64,000 nt of DNA from Bradyrhizobium sp. ARR65 (GCF_000472385.1 NZ_AWZU01000005.1:88340-152339); one strand, 5' to 3'; positions 34,426-43,458 are shown, counted from the stretch's first letter. The notes: generated by a model from the letters alone, not told the origin. Translations and numbers: made by a program.

Positions 34426-34953
34426 GTGAGCAAAGCCAAGCAAGATAGAATATCGCCCGATCTCGACACCCCCACCGACATGCCGAAGGAAGCGGTTGAG
34501 AAGATCTCGGCAGCCCTCAACACGCTGCTGGCCGACGCCTTCGCGCTTTACCTCAAGACCAAGAATTTCCACTGGCATGTCAGTGGCCGACATTTCCACG
34601 ACTATCACGTCATGCTGGATGAGCAGTCGGACGCGATCTTCGCGACCACCGACCAGCTCGCCGAGCGCGTGCGCAAGCTCGGCGGCATCACGCTTCGCTC
34701 GATCGGCCAGGTCTCGAGGCTGCAGACCATCAAGGACAACAACGACGATTACGTGCCGCCGCGCGAGATGCTGCGCGAACTGATGGAAGACAACAAACAC
34801 ATCGCGGCCGCGATGCGCAAGGCGCACCAGCTATGCGACGAAAACGAGGATTCCGGCACCGCCGGCCTGCTCGAGACCTTCATCGACGAGACCGAGCGGC
34901 GCACCTGGTTCCTGTTCGAGGCCAGCCGCCAGGAAGGCAGCAACGCGGCCTAG
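34426..34953 (+). CDS. dps: Dps family DNA-protection ferritin
   Basis: A 175-residue Dps-type mini-ferritin that oxidises and stores iron and shields DNA under stress. Start GTG 34426 with AGGAAGG 8 nt upstream. The inter-subunit ferroxidase ligands are in NFHWHVSGRHFHDYHVMLDE (residues about 47-66), and the C-terminal helix has ETFIDETERRTWFLFEAS. The N-terminal tail is polar and could contact DNA. An EcfG-type promoter upstream supports control by the general stress response. Confidence 0.94.
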   Translation: MSKAKQDRISPDLDTPTDMPKEAVEKISAALNTLLADAFALYLKTKNFHWHVSGRHFHDYHVMLDEQSDAIFATTDQLAERVRKLGGITLRSIGQVSRLQTIKDNNDDYVPPREMLRELMEDNKHIAAAMRKAHQLCDENEDSGTAGLLETFIDETERRTWFLFEASRQEGSNAA

Positions 34954-34974
34954 GGCAGGGCGCCTGAGCGACGA

Positions 34975-35042
34975 AAGAAACCCGCGTCGTCCCGACCAAG
35001 CAAGCGCGGCGAGCGAGCGCAGAGCCGGGACGACGGCGGGCC
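34975..35042. repeat. Long inverted repeat between convergent dps and cupin genes
   Basis: CCCGCGTCGTCCCG near 34981 pairs with CGGGACGACGGCGGG near 35026, with about 28 nt between. This is a common intergenic palindrome of the genus and could end both convergent transcripts. Confidence 0.6.
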
Positions 35043-35045
35043 TTG

Positions 35046-35567
35046 CTAGCGCCTCCACAGCCGCACCAGTGGTCCGTCTTTACCCATCACCGGATCCGTC
35101 TCCGGTACGCCCACTCGCGGGATCGTCTCCAACGCCTTCGCATGGTTCTCCGGTGTGGGACGGGTAATCTCCATTTTCTGTCCGGGCGGGTAGGCGCCGA
35201 CCACGGAAAGGTCGCGGCTCGCCAGGATACATTGATGGCCCGTACCGGCCGGAAGGACCACGACATCGCCGACGGAGACCTCGATCTCCTTGCCGCGGTC
35301 GCCGCCGAAGCGCACCCGCGCATGTCCCTGCGCAACGCCCAGCGCCTCATGCGCAGTCGCGTGATAGTGCAGATATCCGAAGATGCCGTTGCGCCACATG
35401 TCGCCCCAGCGATTGGCCCCGAACAGCTCCTCGATGGCGCGCTCGGGCTCCGCTTTGACCACATCGACGGCATGCTTATAGATCAGGAACGGCAGGCGAT
35501 TGTTCGGAACGAGCCCGTCATCCTGAAAGGCAATTGTGAGCGGCTCGATCTTTTCCTTGACGGCCAT
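35046..35567 (-). CDS. Cupin domain protein
   Basis: A 173-residue single-domain cupin from ATG 35567 (MAVKEKIEPLTIAFQDDG). Motif 1-like FGYLHYHATAHEALGVAQGH and motif 2-like VSVGDVVVLPAGTGHQCILA give the expected metal ligands (two His, a Glu and a distal His). It resembles uncharacterised cupins that form small isomerases or dioxygenases. RBS GGGAG. Longer in-frame coding upstream runs into an intergenic repeat and is unlikely. Confidence 0.82.
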   Translation of the reverse strand: MAVKEKIEPLTIAFQDDGLVPNNRLPFLIYKHAVDVVKAEPERAIEELFGANRWGDMWRNGIFGYLHYHATAHEALGVAQGHARVRFGGDRGKEIEVSVGDVVVLPAGTGHQCILASRDLSVVGAYPPGQKMEITRPTPENHAKALETIPRVGVPETDPVMGKDGPLVRLWRR

Positions 35568-35670
35568 GGCTCGGCTCCCGCGAAAGACTCCTCGCGGCGT
35601 CAACCCGAAGTCGGGTGCCGATGTTCCACGGGACCAGTCGTAGGTTTCAGAATGCCGATTGTCTTGCACA

Positions 35671-35730
35671 GTCATTCCGGGGCGATGCCAACGGCATCGA
35701 ACCCGGAATCTCGAGGTTCCGGGTTCGGTC
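35671..35730. repeat. GGAATCTCGAG-type palindromic repeat, copy 1
   Basis: CATTCCGGGGCGATGCC followed by the inverted repeat GAACCCGGAA-tctcgagg-TTCCGGGTTC. Related copies occur at 39466-39517 and 45454-45555. Confidence 0.7.
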
Positions 35731-35763
35731 CACCCAAGTCGGAGCGAAAGCCGGGAGCGTCCG

Positions 35764-36954
35764 TTACACCCGCTTCTTTTCCCGCATCAGATCGGCAAAA
35801 CGCCGGAACAGGTAATGCGAATCCCGCGGGCCCGGCGAGGCCTCCGGGTGGTACTGCACGGAAAACACCGGCTTGCCCTCGAGCGCGATGCCGCAATTGG
35901 AGCCATCGAACAGCGAGATGTGGGTCTGCTTGGCGCCGGCGGGCAGCGTCGCCTGGTCCACGGCAAAGCCGTGGTTCATCGAGGTGATCTCGACCTTGCC
36001 GGTGGTCTCGTCCTTCACAGGGTGATTGGCGCCATGATGGCCCTGATGCATCTTCTTGGTCTTGGCGCCTACGGCCAGGCCCAGCATCTGATGGCCGAGG
36101 CAGATGCCGAAGGTCGGCGTGCCAGATTCGATCACCTTCTGAATAACCGGCACCGCATATTTGCCGGTCGCGGCGGGATCGCCGGGGCCGTTGGACAGGA
36201 ACACGCCATCCGGCTTCATCGCCAGAATGTCTTCGGCCGATGTGGTGGCCGGCACCACCGTGACCTTGCAGCCGACACCCGCGAGCAGCCGCAGGATGTT
36301 GCGCTTGATGCCGTAATCGACGGCGACGACGTTGAACTCGGGATTCTCCTGCCGGCCAAAGCCTTCATTCCACACCCAGGGCGTCTCGTCCCAGGTGAAA
36401 CGTTGGCCGCAGGTCACCATCGGCACCAGATCCATGCCCTCGAGCCCGGGCCATTCCCGTGCTTCTTCCTTGAGGCCATGCAGGTCGAACTTGCCGTCCT
36501 TTGCGTGCGCGATCACGGCATTGGGCATGCCCTTGCTGCGGATCAGTGAGGTAAGCGCACGGGTGTCGATCCCGGACAGGCCAATAATGCCGCGAGCCTT
36601 CAGCCACTGGTCGAGATGGCGGGTGGCGCGGTAGTTGGACGCATCGGTGATTGCGGTGCGCAGGATCACGCCGCGTGCGCCCGGCGTTGCCGCCATGTTC
36701 ACCGTCTCGATGTCGTCCTCGTTGGTGCCGACATTGCCGATATGCGGGAAGGTGAAGGTGATGATCTGCCCGGCATAGGAGGGATCGGTGAGAATCTCCT
36801 CATAGCCGGTCATGGCGGTATTGAAGCAGACCTCGCCCACGGCGTGGCCCTCGGCGCCAAGGCCAAAGCCCTCCAGTACCGTGCCATCGGCGAGCACTAA
36901 CAGCGCGGTCGGCTTGTGGTCCGGCCAGGCGGCATCGTTATCGATCGGGGTCAT
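35764..36954 (-). CDS. carA: Carbamoyl-phosphate synthase small subunit
   Basis: Glutaminase subunit (396 residues) that supplies ammonia to CarB. The class I amidotransferase triad is visible: nucleophile Cys in [14 protein letters not shown], His and Glu in [11 protein letters not shown]. The N-terminal CPSase small-chain domain has [20 protein letters not shown] and [11 protein letters not shown]. Start ATG 36954. It is on the same strand as carB but separated from it by the cupin, dps and methyltransferase genes, so carAB is not one operon here. Confidence 0.97.
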   Translation of the reverse strand: MTPIDNDAAWPDHKPTALLVLADGTVLEGFGLGAEGHAVGEVCFNTAMTGYEEILTDPSYAGQIITFTFPHIGNVGTNEDDIETVNMAATPGARGVILRTAITDASNYRATRHLDQWLKARGIIGLSGIDTRALTSLIRSKGMPNAVIAHAKDGKFDLHGLKEEAREWPGLEGMDLVPMVTCGQRFTWDETPWVWNEGFGRQENPEFNVVAVDYGIKRNILRLLAGVGCKVTVVPATTSAEDILAMKPDGVFLSNGPGDPAATGKYAVPVIQKVIESGTPTFGICLGHQMLGLAVGAKTKKMHQGHHGANHPVKDETTGKVEITSMNHGFAVDQATLPAGAKQTHISLFDGSNCGIALEGKPVFSVQYHPEASPGPRDSHYLFRRFADLMREKKRV

Positions 36955-37120
36955 GATGCGCCCTACATAGTCCCCGCTTCCGCCGGCGTCAAAGCAAAGG
37001 GTGCCGATTCACATGCGTTTTCCGCATATTGGAGGGCCCAATGGCGGGTTTTGCGGGTGTGCCGCCGCCCATGGAACTTGGTTGTTTCGGAGAGGCGAAC
37101 GGCCTAGATCAGGGACCCTG

Positions 37121-37169
37121 GAGCATGATCCGGAGAAGTGGATACCGGTTTTCCGAAAAGATCCCGCTC
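37121..37169. repeat. Two-hairpin intergenic repeat, copy 3 (single hairpin)
   Basis: GAGCATGATC (37121-37130) ... GATCCCGCTC (37160-37169), matching the first hairpin of the copies at 9631 and 14445 (CCGGAGAAGTG, TTTTCCGAAAAG inside) with two arm mismatches; the second hairpin is missing. It lies 28 bp before the yqeY-like gene. Confidence 0.75.
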
Positions 37170-37197
37170 AATCGAAAAGCCTGAAGAGGACAAGCCG

Positions 37198-37653
37198 ATG
37201 CTGCGCGACGACATCAACAACGCGGTGAAGGAGGCCATGAAGGCCAAAGACGAGCGCAAGCTCGGCACGTTGCGCATGGTCAATTCCAACATCAAGAACG
37301 CCGATATCGAGGCGCGCGGCCAGGGCAAGCCGCCATTGTCCGACGCCGAGCTGCTCTCGGTGCTGCAGAAGATGATCAAGCAGCGCCAGGAGGCGGTCGA
37401 GCTATACGACAAGGGCGGGCGCGCGGAGCTCGCGGCCCAGGAGCGCGAGGAGATCGCGGTCATCTCGGCCTATTTGCCGAAGCAGATGTCGGAGGAGGAG
37501 GTGAAAGCGGCGATTGCTGCCATCATCGCCGAGACCCATGCAGCCGGCATCAAGGACATGGGCAAGGTGATCGGCGCACTGAAGGCGAAATATGCCGGGC
37601 AGATGGATTTCGCCAAGGCAAGCGGCTTGGTCAAGGCGGCATTGACGGGCTAG
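37198..37653 (+). CDS. GatB/YqeY domain protein
   Basis: A 151-residue YqeY-type protein from ATG 37198 (MLRDDINNAVKEAMKAKDER), with AGAGGA upstream. It has KLGTLRMVNSNIKNADIEAR, KMIKQRQEAVELYDKGGRAE and the C-terminal GatB-like tail DMGKVIGALKAKYAGQMDFA. This tail resembles the tRNA-binding end of the amidotransferase GatB, but the stand-alone protein has no proven role. It is conserved next to carA in many alphaproteobacteria. Confidence 0.92.
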   Translation: MLRDDINNAVKEAMKAKDERKLGTLRMVNSNIKNADIEARGQGKPPLSDAELLSVLQKMIKQRQEAVELYDKGGRAELAAQEREEIAVISAYLPKQMSEEEVKAAIAAIIAETHAAGIKDMGKVIGALKAKYAGQMDFAKASGLVKAALTG

Positions 37654-37702
37654 CTGCAAAGTCCGTTCGTAAAGCTGGCGCCGGCGGTCTGCATCTCGAT
37701 CG

Positions 37703-37830
37703 TCATGCCCGGGCTTGTCCCGGGCATCCACGTCTTTAAAACTGGCCGCAACGAAGAAAGACGTGGATGGCCGGGCCTTCGCCTCGCCGAAGGGGCTTCG
37801 GCCCCGCAGGCGGGAGGACCCCGGCCACGA
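37703..37830. repeat. Rhizobial intergenic palindrome
   Basis: CGTCATGCCCGGGCTTGTCC, CCACGTCTTT and, 20 bases on, AAAGACGTGGATGG CCGGG form a nested inverted repeat; a second hairpin GCCGAAGGGGCTTCGGC follows. This mobile-looking intergenic module is common in the genus. Confidence 0.7.
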
Positions 37831-37849
37831 CGGAGGATACAGCCCTGCC

Positions 37850-39457
37850 ATGCTCACACAAACATCCTCTTACGATGAGCTCTATCGCAACTTCCGCTGG
37901 GAGATCCCTGCGCAGTTCAACATCGCTACTGCCTGCTGCGACCGCTACGCCGACGGCTCCGGCCGGCTCGCGCTGATCTATGTCGACGAGGACGGCGTTG
38001 CGCAGCGCACGTCGTTTGACGAACTGCGCGGCCTTTCAAGCCGCTTTGCCAATGTCCTGAAAGCGGATAGCCTTGCGCGCGGCGACCGCATCGCGGTGTT
38101 TCTGTCGCAATCGCTGGAGCTGCCGGTCGCCCATCTTGCGGCGTTTCGCGCCGGGCTGATTTCGGTGCCGCTGTTCTCGCTGTTCGGCGAAGACGCGCTG
38201 CAATTTCGCCTGCACAATTCCGGCGCCAAAGTGGTGGTGACCGACGAAGCCGGCTTGCAGAAGATCGCTAGGATTCGCGACCGCCTGCCTGAGCTGAAAA
38301 ACGTCTATGTCGCCGGCCGTGCCTCAGCCGGCGCCAAATCGTTCTGGGCTGAGATCGAGCGCGCCTCCGACCATTTCCCTACCGTCGACACCGCCGCCGA
38401 CGATCCCGCCATCATCATCTACACCTCGGGCACGACGGGAAATCCGAAGGGCGCGCTGCACGCCCACCGCGTGCTGCTGGGACATCTGCCGAACGTCGAG
38501 ATGGCGCATGATTTCTTCCCCAAGCCAGGCGACGTGATGTGGACGCCAGCCGACTGGGCCTGGATCGGCGGCCTGTTCGACGCGCTGTTTCCGGCCCTCT
38601 ACCACGGCGTGCCCGTGGTTGGGCATCGGGCCAAGAAGTTCGAGCCGGAAGCGGCCATGGAGCTGATGGCCCGCTATGCGATCCGCAACGTCTTCCTGCC
38701 GCCGACTGCGTTGAAATTGCTGCGGCAGGCGGACGTGAAGCACGCGGGCGTGAAGCTGCGCAGCATTTTTTCCGGCGGCGAGTCGTTAGGGGCCGAGCTT
38801 CTCGACTGGGTGCGCGCCACCTTCGGCATCGAGGCCCATGAGATCTACGGCCAGACCGAATGCAACCTCGTGATCGGCAACAATGCAAAACTGTTTCCGA
38901 TCATGCCGGGCTCGATGGGCAAGGCGACGCCCGGCTTCGACGTCCGCATCGTCGACGACAAGGGCAGGGAGCTGCCGCGCGGCGAGCGCGGCATCATTGG
39001 AGTACGCCAGCCGAACCCGGTGACCATGATCGAATATTGGCGCAATCCGGAGGCGACGGCGAAAAAATTTGCCGGCGGCTTGCTGCTCACCGGCGACCTT
39101 GGCCGCCAGGATGAGGACGGCTACTTCTGGTACATGAGCCGCGAGGACGACGTCATCACCAGCGCCGGCTATCGCATCGGGCCCTCGGAGATCGAGGATA
39201 CGCTGCTCAAGCATCCGGCGGTGGCGCTCTCCGCTGTCGTCGGCATTCCCGATCCGATCCGCACCGAAGCGGTCAAGGCCTGGATCGTGTTGCGGCCGGG
39301 CTTCGCACCAAGTGAGCAGCTTGCGCGCGAGATTCAGGATTTCGTGAAGGTCAAACTCGCCGCTCACGAATATCCGCGCCACGTGCAATTCGCCGACAGC
39401 CTGCCGATGACCGCGACAGGCAAGGTGCTGCGGCGGGAGTTGCGGGTGAGGGGGTGA
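37850..39457 (+). CDS. AMP-dependent acyl-CoA synthetase
   Basis: Adenylate-forming enzyme (535 residues) that activates a carboxylic acid to its CoA thioester. Start ATG 37850 with GGAGGA upstream. Motifs: P-loop YTSGTTGNPKG (about residue 188), the YGQTECN acid-binding motif, TGDLGRQDEDGYFWYMSRED and the catalytic-lysine C-terminus PMTATGKVLRRELR. The pattern fits medium-chain or acetyl/propionyl-type synthetases; substrate not determinable. Monocistronic, followed by a repeat. Confidence 0.9.
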   Translation: MLTQTSSYDELYRNFRWEIPAQFNIATACCDRYADGSGRLALIYVDEDGVAQRTSFDELRGLSSRFANVLKADSLARGDRIAVFLSQSLELPVAHLAAFRAGLISVPLFSLFGEDALQFRLHNSGAKVVVTDEAGLQKIARIRDRLPELKNVYVAGRASAGAKSFWAEIERASDHFPTVDTAADDPAIIIYTSGTTGNPKGALHAHRVLLGHLPNVEMAHDFFPKPGDVMWTPADWAWIGGLFDALFPALYHGVPVVGHRAKKFEPEAAMELMARYAIRNVFLPPTALKLLRQADVKHAGVKLRSIFSGGESLGAELLDWVRATFGIEAHEIYGQTECNLVIGNNAKLFPIMPGSMGKATPGFDVRIVDDKGRELPRGERGIIGVRQPNPVTMIEYWRNPEATAKKFAGGLLLTGDLGRQDEDGYFWYMSREDDVITSAGYRIGPSEIEDTLLKHPAVALSAVVGIPDPIRTEAVKAWIVLRPGFAPSEQLAREIQDFVKVKLAAHEYPRHVQFADSLPMTATGKVLRRELRVRG

Positions 39458-39465
39458 AGACGTTC

Positions 39466-39517
39466 GGAATCTCGAGGTTCCCCGATGCGCAATTGCGCAT
39501 CTGAGGTTCGCGCTTAC
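39466..39517. repeat. GGAATCTCGAG-type palindromic repeat, copy 2
   Basis: GTTCGGAATCTCGAGGTTCC followed by the palindrome GATGCGCAATTGCGCATC. Shares both elements with the copy at 45454-45555. Confidence 0.7.
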
Positions 39518-39542
39518 GCGTGCCCCAAAACGACGGTGCGAG

Positions 39543-40058
39543 CTACGGCGTCGCAATCCCCAGAGCCTTCAGCGCGTCCAGCATGCGTTGCGGCGGGGCC
39601 ATCTTGATCACCAGCGGCTTGCCGGTCTCCAGGACGCTCTTCAGGCTGGAGAGGATCGCAGGCCAACCTTGGCGACCGCCGGACAGGATGTCCTCGCTCA
39701 GTGGACGGTCGTGCGACTGCAGCATCGTGAGCTTCACGACATCGTCGGCCGGTTCGATCTCGTAAGTCACGAGCGTCGGTCCCAGCTTTTCGATCAGTGC
39801 CGGCCAGTTGACGTTGAAGGTGACGGTCAGCTTGCGGTAGGGGACGCATTCGATCACCTCGCCCGAGATATGCAGCGAGCCGTCGGGCGCGCGCACGATG
39901 AAGGCGCCGCCGATCCGCAGGTCCACCTCGACCGCATTGCCGCCAAAATATTGGCGGCTGAACGCGGCACTCGTCAGCGCCTCCCAGACCTTCTCCGGCG
40001 TGGAGCCGATATAGATGGTGTAGACGATCGCCGGTTTGAACTGGGTGATATCGATCAT
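39543..40058 (-). CDS. SRPBCC (AHSA1/START-like) domain protein 3 of 3
   Basis: A 171-residue SRPBCC protein from ATG 40058, sharing one base with the stop codon of the gene before it. The fold signature is PEKVWEALTSAAFSRQYFGG near the N-terminus and the C-terminal helix RQGWPAILSSLKSVLETGKP. It is more diverged than the other two paralogs and longer at both ends. The cavity binds an unknown hydrophobic ligand or acts as an AHSA1-type cofactor. Last gene of an arsR-led operon. Confidence 0.85.
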   Translation of the reverse strand: MIDITQFKPAIVYTIYIGSTPEKVWEALTSAAFSRQYFGGNAVEVDLRIGGAFIVRAPDGSLHISGEVIECVPYRKLTVTFNVNWPALIEKLGPTLVTYEIEPADDVVKLTMLQSHDRPLSEDILSGGRQGWPAILSSLKSVLETGKPLVIKMAPPQRMLDALKALGIATP

Positions 40059-40525
40059 CAGCCGACTCCCTCGATGCCGAGCGCGGAAAGTGGAATTGTC
40101 AGCGGTTCGCCCTGCTCCAGCAGGCTCTTGAGGTTGGACAGAATGGCCGGCCATCCCTTGGAGATGCCGTCGAGGAATTTGCTGCCTTCGGTGAAGCCTT
40201 CATGCGTGAGCGTCAGCTTCGTCACTTTGCCGTGGGGCTCGATCGTAAAGACGACTTTCGACGCCGGCTCCTTGCGCAGGTCTTCCTTGAGAACATGTTT
40301 GAACGTGTAGGCCAGCCGCCGCGGCCGATCGGCCTCGAGAATCTCGCCCTCATCGGTTGTTTGCCCATCCATGATCAGCGCAAAGGAGGAGCCCACCTTC
40401 CAGTCGGATCGTACTTCCGCGCCGAACCAGTAGCGCCGCGTGAACTCGCTGGAGGTCAGCGCGTCCCACAATTGTTCCGGCGTGGTCTCGATATAGGTGA
40501 CGTAGACGAATTCTGGCTTGCTCAT
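40058..40525 (-). CDS. SRPBCC (AHSA1/START-like) domain protein 2 of 3
   Basis: A 155-residue SRPBCC protein beginning MSKPEFVYVTYIETTPEQLW, nearly the same N-terminus as the next upstream gene. It contains FTRRYWFGAEVRSDWKVGSS and ends with SKGWPAILSNLKSLLEQGEP. Start overlaps the previous stop by 4 bases (ATGA). The clear similarity of proteins 1 and 2 indicates tandem duplication. Ligand unknown. Confidence 0.87.
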   Translation of the reverse strand: MSKPEFVYVTYIETTPEQLWDALTSSEFTRRYWFGAEVRSDWKVGSSFALIMDGQTTDEGEILEADRPRRLAYTFKHVLKEDLRKEPASKVVFTIEPHGKVTKLTLTHEGFTEGSKFLDGISKGWPAILSNLKSLLEQGEPLTIPLSALGIEGVG

Positions 40526-41010
40526 CGCACCGCTCCCGCCACCTTCTCCGGCACAACGGGCTGGTCCTCATACCAGGGTGCGTGCAGCACCTTGCCGCAT
40601 TCGACATAGCTCTTTAGACTGGACAAAACCAGCGGCCAGCCCTTGCTCACTTTTTCGAGCACTTCGCTTCCGGGCTCGAACTGGTCATGTATCATTGTCA
40701 GCCTGACCTGATCCCGCTGGGGCTCCAATTCGAAGGTCACGCGCGAAGCCTTCCCGCCGTCCAAGTTGTCTTGCGCACGAAACGAATAAGACAGGCGCCT
40801 TGGAGGATCGCATTCGAGGACCTCGCCGGTGATGTCGTCTTTTTCATGCCGCACTAGCCGAAGCGCAAATGGAGAGCCGACCTTCCAGTCTGACTCGAGA
40901 AAATTTCCGTGCCAATAGCGCCTCGATGCTTCGGTGCTGGTCAGCGCTTCAAACACCTTCTCCGGCGTCGACGCGATATAGATGACATAGACGAATTGCG
41001 GTTTACTCAT
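40522..41010 (-). CDS. SRPBCC (AHSA1/START-like) domain protein 1 of 3
   Basis: A 162-residue SRPBCC protein (MSKPQFVYVIYIASTPEKVF) with ASRRYWHGNFLESDWKVGSP and SKGWPLVLSSLKSYVECGKV. It overlaps the ArsR-type gene by 8 bases and the next SRPBCC gene by 4, so the operon is translationally coupled. ArsR-SRPBCC pairs are common in bacteria; the regulator usually represses its own operon and the signal is mostly unknown. Confidence 0.87.
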   Translation of the reverse strand: MSKPQFVYVIYIASTPEKVFEALTSTEASRRYWHGNFLESDWKVGSPFALRLVRHEKDDITGEVLECDPPRRLSYSFRAQDNLDGGKASRVTFELEPQRDQVRLTMIHDQFEPGSEVLEKVSKGWPLVLSSLKSYVECGKVLHAPWYEDQPVVPEKVAGAVR

Positions 41011-41317
41011 CGCGTTTCTCCAGTTGCCTTTTTAATTCGCTGAGCGCCGCGAGCTTGGCGCGCTCGAACTTCTTGATCCAGCGTTCGCCGATCTGATGGA
41101 TCGGGACTGGGTTGAGGTAGTGCAGCTTCTCGCGGCCATGCCGAAGCGTGGTGACGAGATTCGCCTCCTCGAGGATCGCAAGGTGCTTGGTCACGGCCTG
41201 CCGCGTCATGTCGAGCCCTTCGCAGAGCTCGTTCAGCGTCTGTCCGTTTCTGGCGTGAAGCCTGTCGAGCAGCGACCGTCTCGAGGCGTCGGCCAGTGCC
41301 TTGAAGACCTCATCCAT
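41003..41317 (-). CDS. ArsR family transcriptional regulator
   Basis: A 104-residue winged helix-turn-helix repressor from ATG 41317 (MDEVFKALADASRRSLLDRL). It has the ArsR core LNELCEGLDMTRQAVTKHLA and the wing TTLRHGREKLHYLNPVPIHQ. No metal-binding Cys pair is visible, so it is not an arsenic or metal sensor of the classical kind; it belongs to the SRPBCC-linked subgroup. It heads the four-gene operon and a perfect palindrome directly before it is the likely operator. Confidence 0.88.
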   Translation of the reverse strand: MDEVFKALADASRRSLLDRLHARNGQTLNELCEGLDMTRQAVTKHLAILEEANLVTTLRHGREKLHYLNPVPIHQIGERWIKKFERAKLAALSELKRQLEKRDE

Positions 41318-41331
41318 GGCTTGGATAATAG

Positions 41332-41347
41332 GCAACCAAATGGTTGC
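41332..41347. promoter_or_regulatory. Palindromic operator of the arsR-SRPBCC operon
   Basis: GCAACCAAATGGTTGC, arms GCAACCA/TGGTTGC with two central bases, 14 bp before the ArsR-type ATG. This is the expected size and place for an autoregulatory ArsR site. Confidence 0.7.
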
Positions 41348-41437
41348 ATGTCAAGAGCGTGTCTTTGGGCATGCATATGACCGTGTTAGGTTCCACGTCA
41401 GCCAACGAAGATTGGTTCGCAAAGGGTGGGTGGAAAG

Positions 41438-42895
41438 ATGCCTCGCGTTGCCGTCGCACTGTGTTTCGCTGTTTCCTTCTTGATTTACTTCTTGGACGTC
41501 GCCGGTGTCGCGGCGGCGCAGCAGCAGGTGATCGGCGCGCCGCCGGAAGCCTCCAACATGCGGCTGGTCGGGTACAACGATCTGCAGGCGCGCAGCGCCT
41601 ATCAGCCGACCATTCATCATCAGGGCGACCGCTGGATCGCCTATATCGGCCACCACGGCGGGACCGACGCCGTGCCCGACCCCGTCAATCCGATGACAGG
41701 CAAGGCCGAGCCCAACGGCACCTCGATCGTCGATGTCACCGACCCCGCGCATCCGAAATATCTGCACCACATTCCGGGGCAGGAGGGCAAATACGAATCC
41801 GGCGGCGCGCAGATGGTGCGGGTGTGCGACGGCAAGACCCTGCCGAAAGGCGATCCGAATGCGGTCTACATGCTGCGTGCGGTCGGCAGCGAAGGCCATG
41901 AGATCTGGAACGTCGCCGATCCTGCCAATCCCGTGCTGGTGACCCACATCGGTGAAGGTTTGAAGGACACTCACAAGAACTGGTGGGAATGCGACACCGG
42001 CATTGCCTACCTGGTCTCGGGCGCGCCGGGCTGGCGCGTGCGCCGCATGACGCAGGTCTATGATCTCTCCGATCCGGCGCACCCCGCGAAGATCAGGGAT
42101 TTCGGCCTGGTAGGGCAGGAGCCGGGTTCGACCGGCCCGGTGCCGACTGAATTGCACGGCCCGATCTCGACCGGGCCGCAAGGCAACCGTGTCTATTTCG
42201 GCTACGGCACCGACAAGGGCGGCATCATGCAGATCGTCGACCGCGACAAGCTTCTGCATGGGCCGAAGGAGCCGACGCCGGAGAACCTGCGTTATCCCGA
42301 GATATCCCGCCTCACGATGAGCGCCTTCAACGGCGCGCACACGACCTTTCCGATGCCGGGCTTGCCGATCGGCGAATTCGCGCATGACAAGGACGGGCAG
42401 AGGCGCGACGTCGTCATGATCGTGGATGAGGCGATTCAGAACGAATGCGGCGAGCCACGGCAGATGGTTTGGTTTGCCGACGTCACCACCGAGACGCGGC
42501 CGATGATGATCTCGAGCTACACGGTGCGGGAGGCGAGCGGGAATTTCTGCGAACGCGGCGGCCGCTTCGGCTCGCATTCCTCCAACGAGAGCATGGCGCC
42601 GGTCTACTACAGGAAGCTCGCCTTTATCGCTTTCTTCAATGCAGGGGTGCGCGCGCTCGACATCCGCGATCCCTATCATCCCAGGGAGATCGGCTATTTC
42701 ATCCCCTCGATTACGCCGGCCACCGACAAGCGCTGCGTCACCGTCGAGGGCGGCGAGCGCTGCAAGGTCGCGATCCAGACCAACAATGTCGAGACCGATG
42801 ACCGCGGCTATATTTACGCGGTGGATCGCGCCAACACCGGCCTGCACATTCTGGAATTGACCGGTGAAGCGCGCGCGATCGCAGGCCTGCCGTGA
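41438..42895 (+). CDS. Exported LVIVD-repeat beta-propeller protein
   Basis: A 485-residue protein from ATG 41438, with GGTGGAAAG before it and a signal peptide ending near GVAAAQ. The mature part has LVIVD-type blades: SIVDVTDPAHPKYLHHIPGQ, EIWNVADPANPVLVTHIGEG, QVYDLSDPAHPAKIRDFGLV and ALDIRDPYHPREIGYFIPSI. Such propellers are periplasmic or surface proteins of unknown ligand. It contains several histidine-rich sites (IHHQ, YIGHHGG). The following gene overlaps its stop by 4 bases and is also exported, suggesting a joint function. Confidence 0.83.
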   Translation: MPRVAVALCFAVSFLIYFLDVAGVAAAQQQVIGAPPEASNMRLVGYNDLQARSAYQPTIHHQGDRWIAYIGHHGGTDAVPDPVNPMTGKAEPNGTSIVDVTDPAHPKYLHHIPGQEGKYESGGAQMVRVCDGKTLPKGDPNAVYMLRAVGSEGHEIWNVADPANPVLVTHIGEGLKDTHKNWWECDTGIAYLVSGAPGWRVRRMTQVYDLSDPAHPAKIRDFGLVGQEPGSTGPVPTELHGPISTGPQGNRVYFGYGTDKGGIMQIVDRDKLLHGPKEPTPENLRYPEISRLTMSAFNGAHTTFPMPGLPIGEFAHDKDGQRRDVVMIVDEAIQNECGEPRQMVWFADVTTETRPMMISSYTVREASGNFCERGGRFGSHSSNESMAPVYYRKLAFIAFFNAGVRALDIRDPYHPREIGYFIPSITPATDKRCVTVEGGERCKVAIQTNNVETDDRGYIYAVDRANTGLHILELTGEARAIAGLP

Positions 42896-43458
42896 AGGCA
42901 AAGGCCATGCGCCGCTTCTCTGCCATCGTGATCGCGGTACTGGCGTTTGGCGCACTGTCGGGCGTTGCCGCCTACCAGAAGATGCGGCCGCAAGCGGCCA
43001 GCGCCGGCGGGGATCATTGGCAGGAAGTCGCCTGGCCTTATCCGCGCGACGGCTGGCCCGCGGGCCGTGCCTTTCGCTGCGACGACTGCGGCAATGACAT
43101 CGAGCTCTACGTCCGGCCGAAGATCGGCTTCTGCAATTGCGATACTGGCGTGGCCGACGATGACGAGGTCGACCGCGTCGCCGATCTCGATCTGATCAGC
43201 GAACGCTATGCTCCGCTCGCGCCGGGCAAGGTCATCCGCGTCGCCGACATGTCCGGGCGCTCGCGTGCCTATGATCTCGATATGGCCGGTGGCGTGCGCC
43301 ATCGCGCGGTCGGTATCGCCGTGTCGCATCGCTGCGACGTGTTGGTTGCGGTGGTGCAGGGAAGGGCGCGCACGGACGAACTGCAGCACGCGGCCCTGCA
43401 GTTTCTGCAGACCGGCGAAATGAAGCACTGGATGATGGCCGCGTTGGGCGGAGGTTAG
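42892..43458 (+). CDS. Exported or anchored cysteine-containing hypothetical protein
   Basis: A 188-residue protein; GTG 42892 overlaps the previous stop (GTGA), ATG 42907 is an alternative. One N-terminal hydrophobic segment (FSAIVIAVLAFGALSGVAAY) acts as signal or anchor. Then come paired cysteines, RCDDCGND and FCNCDTG, about 20 residues apart, which could bind metal or form disulfides. No family recognised. Translational coupling to the LVIVD protein points to a common periplasmic complex or pathway. Confidence 0.7.
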   Translation: MKAKAMRRFSAIVIAVLAFGALSGVAAYQKMRPQAASAGGDHWQEVAWPYPRDGWPAGRAFRCDDCGNDIELYVRPKIGFCNCDTGVADDDEVDRVADLDLISERYAPLAPGKVIRVADMSGRSRAYDLDMAGGVRHRAVGIAVSHRCDVLVAVVQGRARTDELQHAALQFLQTGEMKHWMMAALGGG

